Below are positions 33,167 through 34,259 of a stretch of DNA of 34,259 nucleotides, one piece after another. Within the stretch, counting starts at the first letter, position 1. Every line of letters begins with the position of its first letter. The stretch comes from CAVURW01 sp963743595 (lineage in GTDB: Bacteria; Verrucomicrobiota; Verrucomicrobiia; Methylacidiphilales; UBA1321): the NCBI GenBank assembly GCA_963743595.1, contig CAVURW010000042.1, forward strand, positions 1-34,259, read 5' to 3'. The translations under genes and the position numbers were made by a program. Below the pieces are notes generated by a model. The model made no database searches. It saw only the letters and a list, made by a program, of their open reading frames with translations, and had not been told where the DNA came from.

Positions 33167-33187
33167 ACCTAACCTTTGTGAGACGGC

Positions 33188-33469
33188 TTAGGCCAACTCA
33201 AGCCGTTTCAGCTTGATCCGGTCGGCGCGAACTTGCGCAAGGTCATACTGCGCCTGTTGCACAAGCCAGCTTTCGGCGCTGCCGCCGAAAACCTTGGACA
33301 GTCGCACGGCCATTTCCGGAGATATGCCGCGCTTTTCGTTCACCAGTTCGGATAGCGTGGTGCGCGTGACGCCAAGCGCGGCGGCGGCGTCCGTGATGCT
33401 CAAGCCCAAAGGCTCAATGCACTGACGCAGTACAAAGCCTCCGGGGTGGGGTGGGTTCTTCATCGGCAT
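33188..33469 (-). CDS. higA: HigA-type antitoxin (XRE/VapI helix-turn-helix)
   Basis: This 93-residue protein has the HigA hallmark start PPHPGGFVLRQCIEPLGLSI and a classical helix-turn-helix: TDAAAALGVTRTTLSELVNE, then KRGISPEMAVRLSKVFG and SAESWLVQQAQYDLA. HigA neutralises the HigB ribonuclease toxin and represses the shared promoter. The gene lies 15 bases downstream of the toxin gene, the toxin-first order typical of higBA. Length and motifs are normal and the gene is intact, unlike its partner. Confidence 0.93.
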   Translation of the reverse strand: MPMKNPPHPGGFVLRQCIEPLGLSITDAAAALGVTRTTLSELVNEKRGISPEMAVRLSKVFGGSAESWLVQQAQYDLAQVRADRIKLKRLELA

Positions 33470-33484
33470 GGTTCAGTCTCCTTT

Positions 33485-33762
33485 TCAGTGGTAGTCCACA
33501 TAATCAACGTCGAAGGCGTCATGGTCGGCAAAGCGGAAAATCACCCGCCAGTTTGCGCGAACCGTTACCGCCCAAAAACCTTTCTCTCGCCTTTGAGCGG
33601 ATGCAGCCTTAAACCCGGCACGTCCATATCGGCCACGGTCGGAACAGCGTCGAGCCTCGCGAGAATATCGCGGAGCTTGTCAGCGTGTTCGGCGATGACG
33701 CCGCGCGGGTCGTCGTCTTCGTGAAGGCGTTTCAGCCCCTTATGGCGTATCGTTCGGATCAT
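33485..33762 (-). pseudogene. higB: HigB-type toxin, single-base frameshift
   Basis: The start is MIRTIRHKGLKRLHEDDDPR, followed by LRDILARLDAVPTVADMD and LRLHPLKGERK, the RelE/HigB fold pattern. The frame then runs into a stop. Removing the effect of one missing A in the GAGAGAAAGG tract (about 33581-33584 on this strand) gives the expected continuation FWAVTVRANWRVIFRFADHD and AFDVDYVDYH up to a TGA at 33485-33487. HigB toxins cut ribosome-bound mRNA; the C-terminal half that carries the R-x-N-W-R-V-x-F catalytic region is out of frame here, so the toxin is probably inactive. A sequencing error in this short homopolymer is the main alternative. Confidence 0.85.
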
Positions 33763-33936
33763 CCCGAACCGTAACGCGTTACGTAACGCAGGTCAAGAAT
33801 AATGTTAGCAAGATTGTTGCTTTCTTCGTGGGGCTGTTCGGTTTCCGTTGCTGTTATCCGTGCGGCTCTGCTGCGCCGGTGGGTCGCGCCATCAAAATGG
33901 CGTTCACCCCAGAACCTAAGACGATCGCCGAGTACA

Positions 33937-34172
33937 TCATCGCCGCGTGATCGCGTAGTTGCCGGCCCGCCCTGCTGGCTTCTGCCCCGCCCGCGCGATG
34001 CGCCACACCGCTTCGACATGATCTCCGCGAGCGCATTAAGACAGTCGTACAGATTCACCGTGGGATCGCAGTGCGTCGCAAAGAACTCCAGCCGGTCCCC
34101 GAGTCTCACGGGAGCGCTCGCGTTCGCAAGGTTCAGACCGCCGTGCTCGTCGCCGCCCCACGAGTACGGCAA
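33937..34172 (-). pseudogene. D-threonine aldolase/D-serine dehydratase-like C-terminal fragment, frameshifted
   Basis: The frame from 34172 reads YSWGGDEHGGLNLANASAPV, then RLGDRLEFFATHCDPTVNLY. The 'D-E-H-G' turn and the H-C-D-P-T-V-N-L-Y-D block are signatures of the zinc-binding C-terminal domain of DSD1-type PLP enzymes (His and Cys bind zinc). After LYDCLNA the sense shifts near 34030 to another frame, ARGDHVEAVWRIARAGQ, which ends at a stop at 33937-33939. The PLP-binding barrel is absent, because the fragment begins at 34172. It is a G/C-rich relic next to the HigBA locus and has no link to the glycan genes. Confidence 0.65.
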
Positions 34173-34177
34173 CCGGG

Positions 34178-34259
34178 ATGGTCGCCCTCGGCCTGGTCAT
34201 GCTCGGGGGCGCCGATGCGCCGCCGAAGTCGGACGAGAGCGAGGGGAAGGCGAAGAAAT
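34178..34259 (+). CDS. Possible exported protein, truncated by the window end
   Basis: An ATG at 34178 opens MVALGLVMLGGADAPPKSDE followed by a Lys/Glu-rich stretch to the last base. A short hydrophobic start followed by a charged, Pro-containing segment is common in exported proteins. No Shine-Dalgarno is visible and only 27 codons are in view, so this may be a chance frame. The DNA is G/C-rich like the preceding fragment. Confidence 0.25.
   Translation, partial: MVALGLVMLGGADAPPKSDESEGKAKK

Overview
The window looks like a chromosomal piece of a Verrucomicrobiota-like bacterium (Pedosphaerales/Chthoniobacterales type). This rests on an RHS tip with Verrucomicrobia-style wording, a MoxR/DUF58/VWA operon with a transglutaminase and a DUF4159 gene, an IS66 remnant, and many secreted glycosidases with Sec, Tat or lipoprotein signals. 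No rRNA or tRNA was seen, so the taxonomy is an inference.

Region 1 (1-5525) is a decayed accessory island. It holds a 3'-truncated group II intron with a frameshifted reverse transcriptase/maturase. Next comes an orphan RHS C-terminal toxin tip with an overlapping small downstream gene (likely toxin and immunity) on the minus strand. A secreted unknown ORF, a two-gene nucleotidyltransferase-like remnant, a small hypothetical gene and the N-terminal part of a tyrosine integrase complete it.

Region 2 (5526-18321) is intact and tightly organised. A six-gene minus-strand operon, in transcription order, encodes: a periplasmic transglutaminase-like protein with an N-terminal degenerate caspase/legumain-like domain; a MoxR AAA+ ATPase; a DUF58 protein; a BatA-like membrane VWA protein; a 1028-residue membrane protein with a 63-bp tandem repeat; and a second membrane VWA protein with a glutamine-amidotransferase-like segment. 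A DUF4159 gene diverges from it. By family knowledge this resembles MoxR-type chaperone/VWA systems that assemble or monitor envelope complexes; the actual client is unknown.

Region 3 (18322-31280) is a carbohydrate-degradation cluster broken up by mobile DNA. It contains an IS66 remnant, a GH130-like C-terminal fragment, a GH95-type lipoprotein, a Tat-exported GH2 beta-mannosidase with three frameshifts, a six-hairpin glycosidase-like protein, an intact secreted GH130 protein, a decayed minus-strand gene, a sialate O-acetylesterase and a 5' fragment of a GH29 alpha-L-fucosidase. Two diverged direct copies of a ~70-bp sequence flank 19.2-27.3 kb. The enzymes fit a fucosylated, beta-mannose-containing and acetylated glycan. 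No transporter, SusC/SusD pair or regulator is in view.

Region 4 (31281-34259) is mosaic: a strikingly A/T-rich gene-free stretch, a 5'-truncated bacterial class C-type group II intron with its domain V preserved, a HigBA toxin-antitoxin locus whose toxin is frameshifted, and a G/C-rich end with a D-threonine aldolase/D-serine dehydratase C-terminal fragment. Single-base indels recur in accessory genes (two RTs, GH2, HigB, aldolase) but none is seen in the region 2 operon. That suggests real decay, although base-calling error cannot be excluded from sequence alone.
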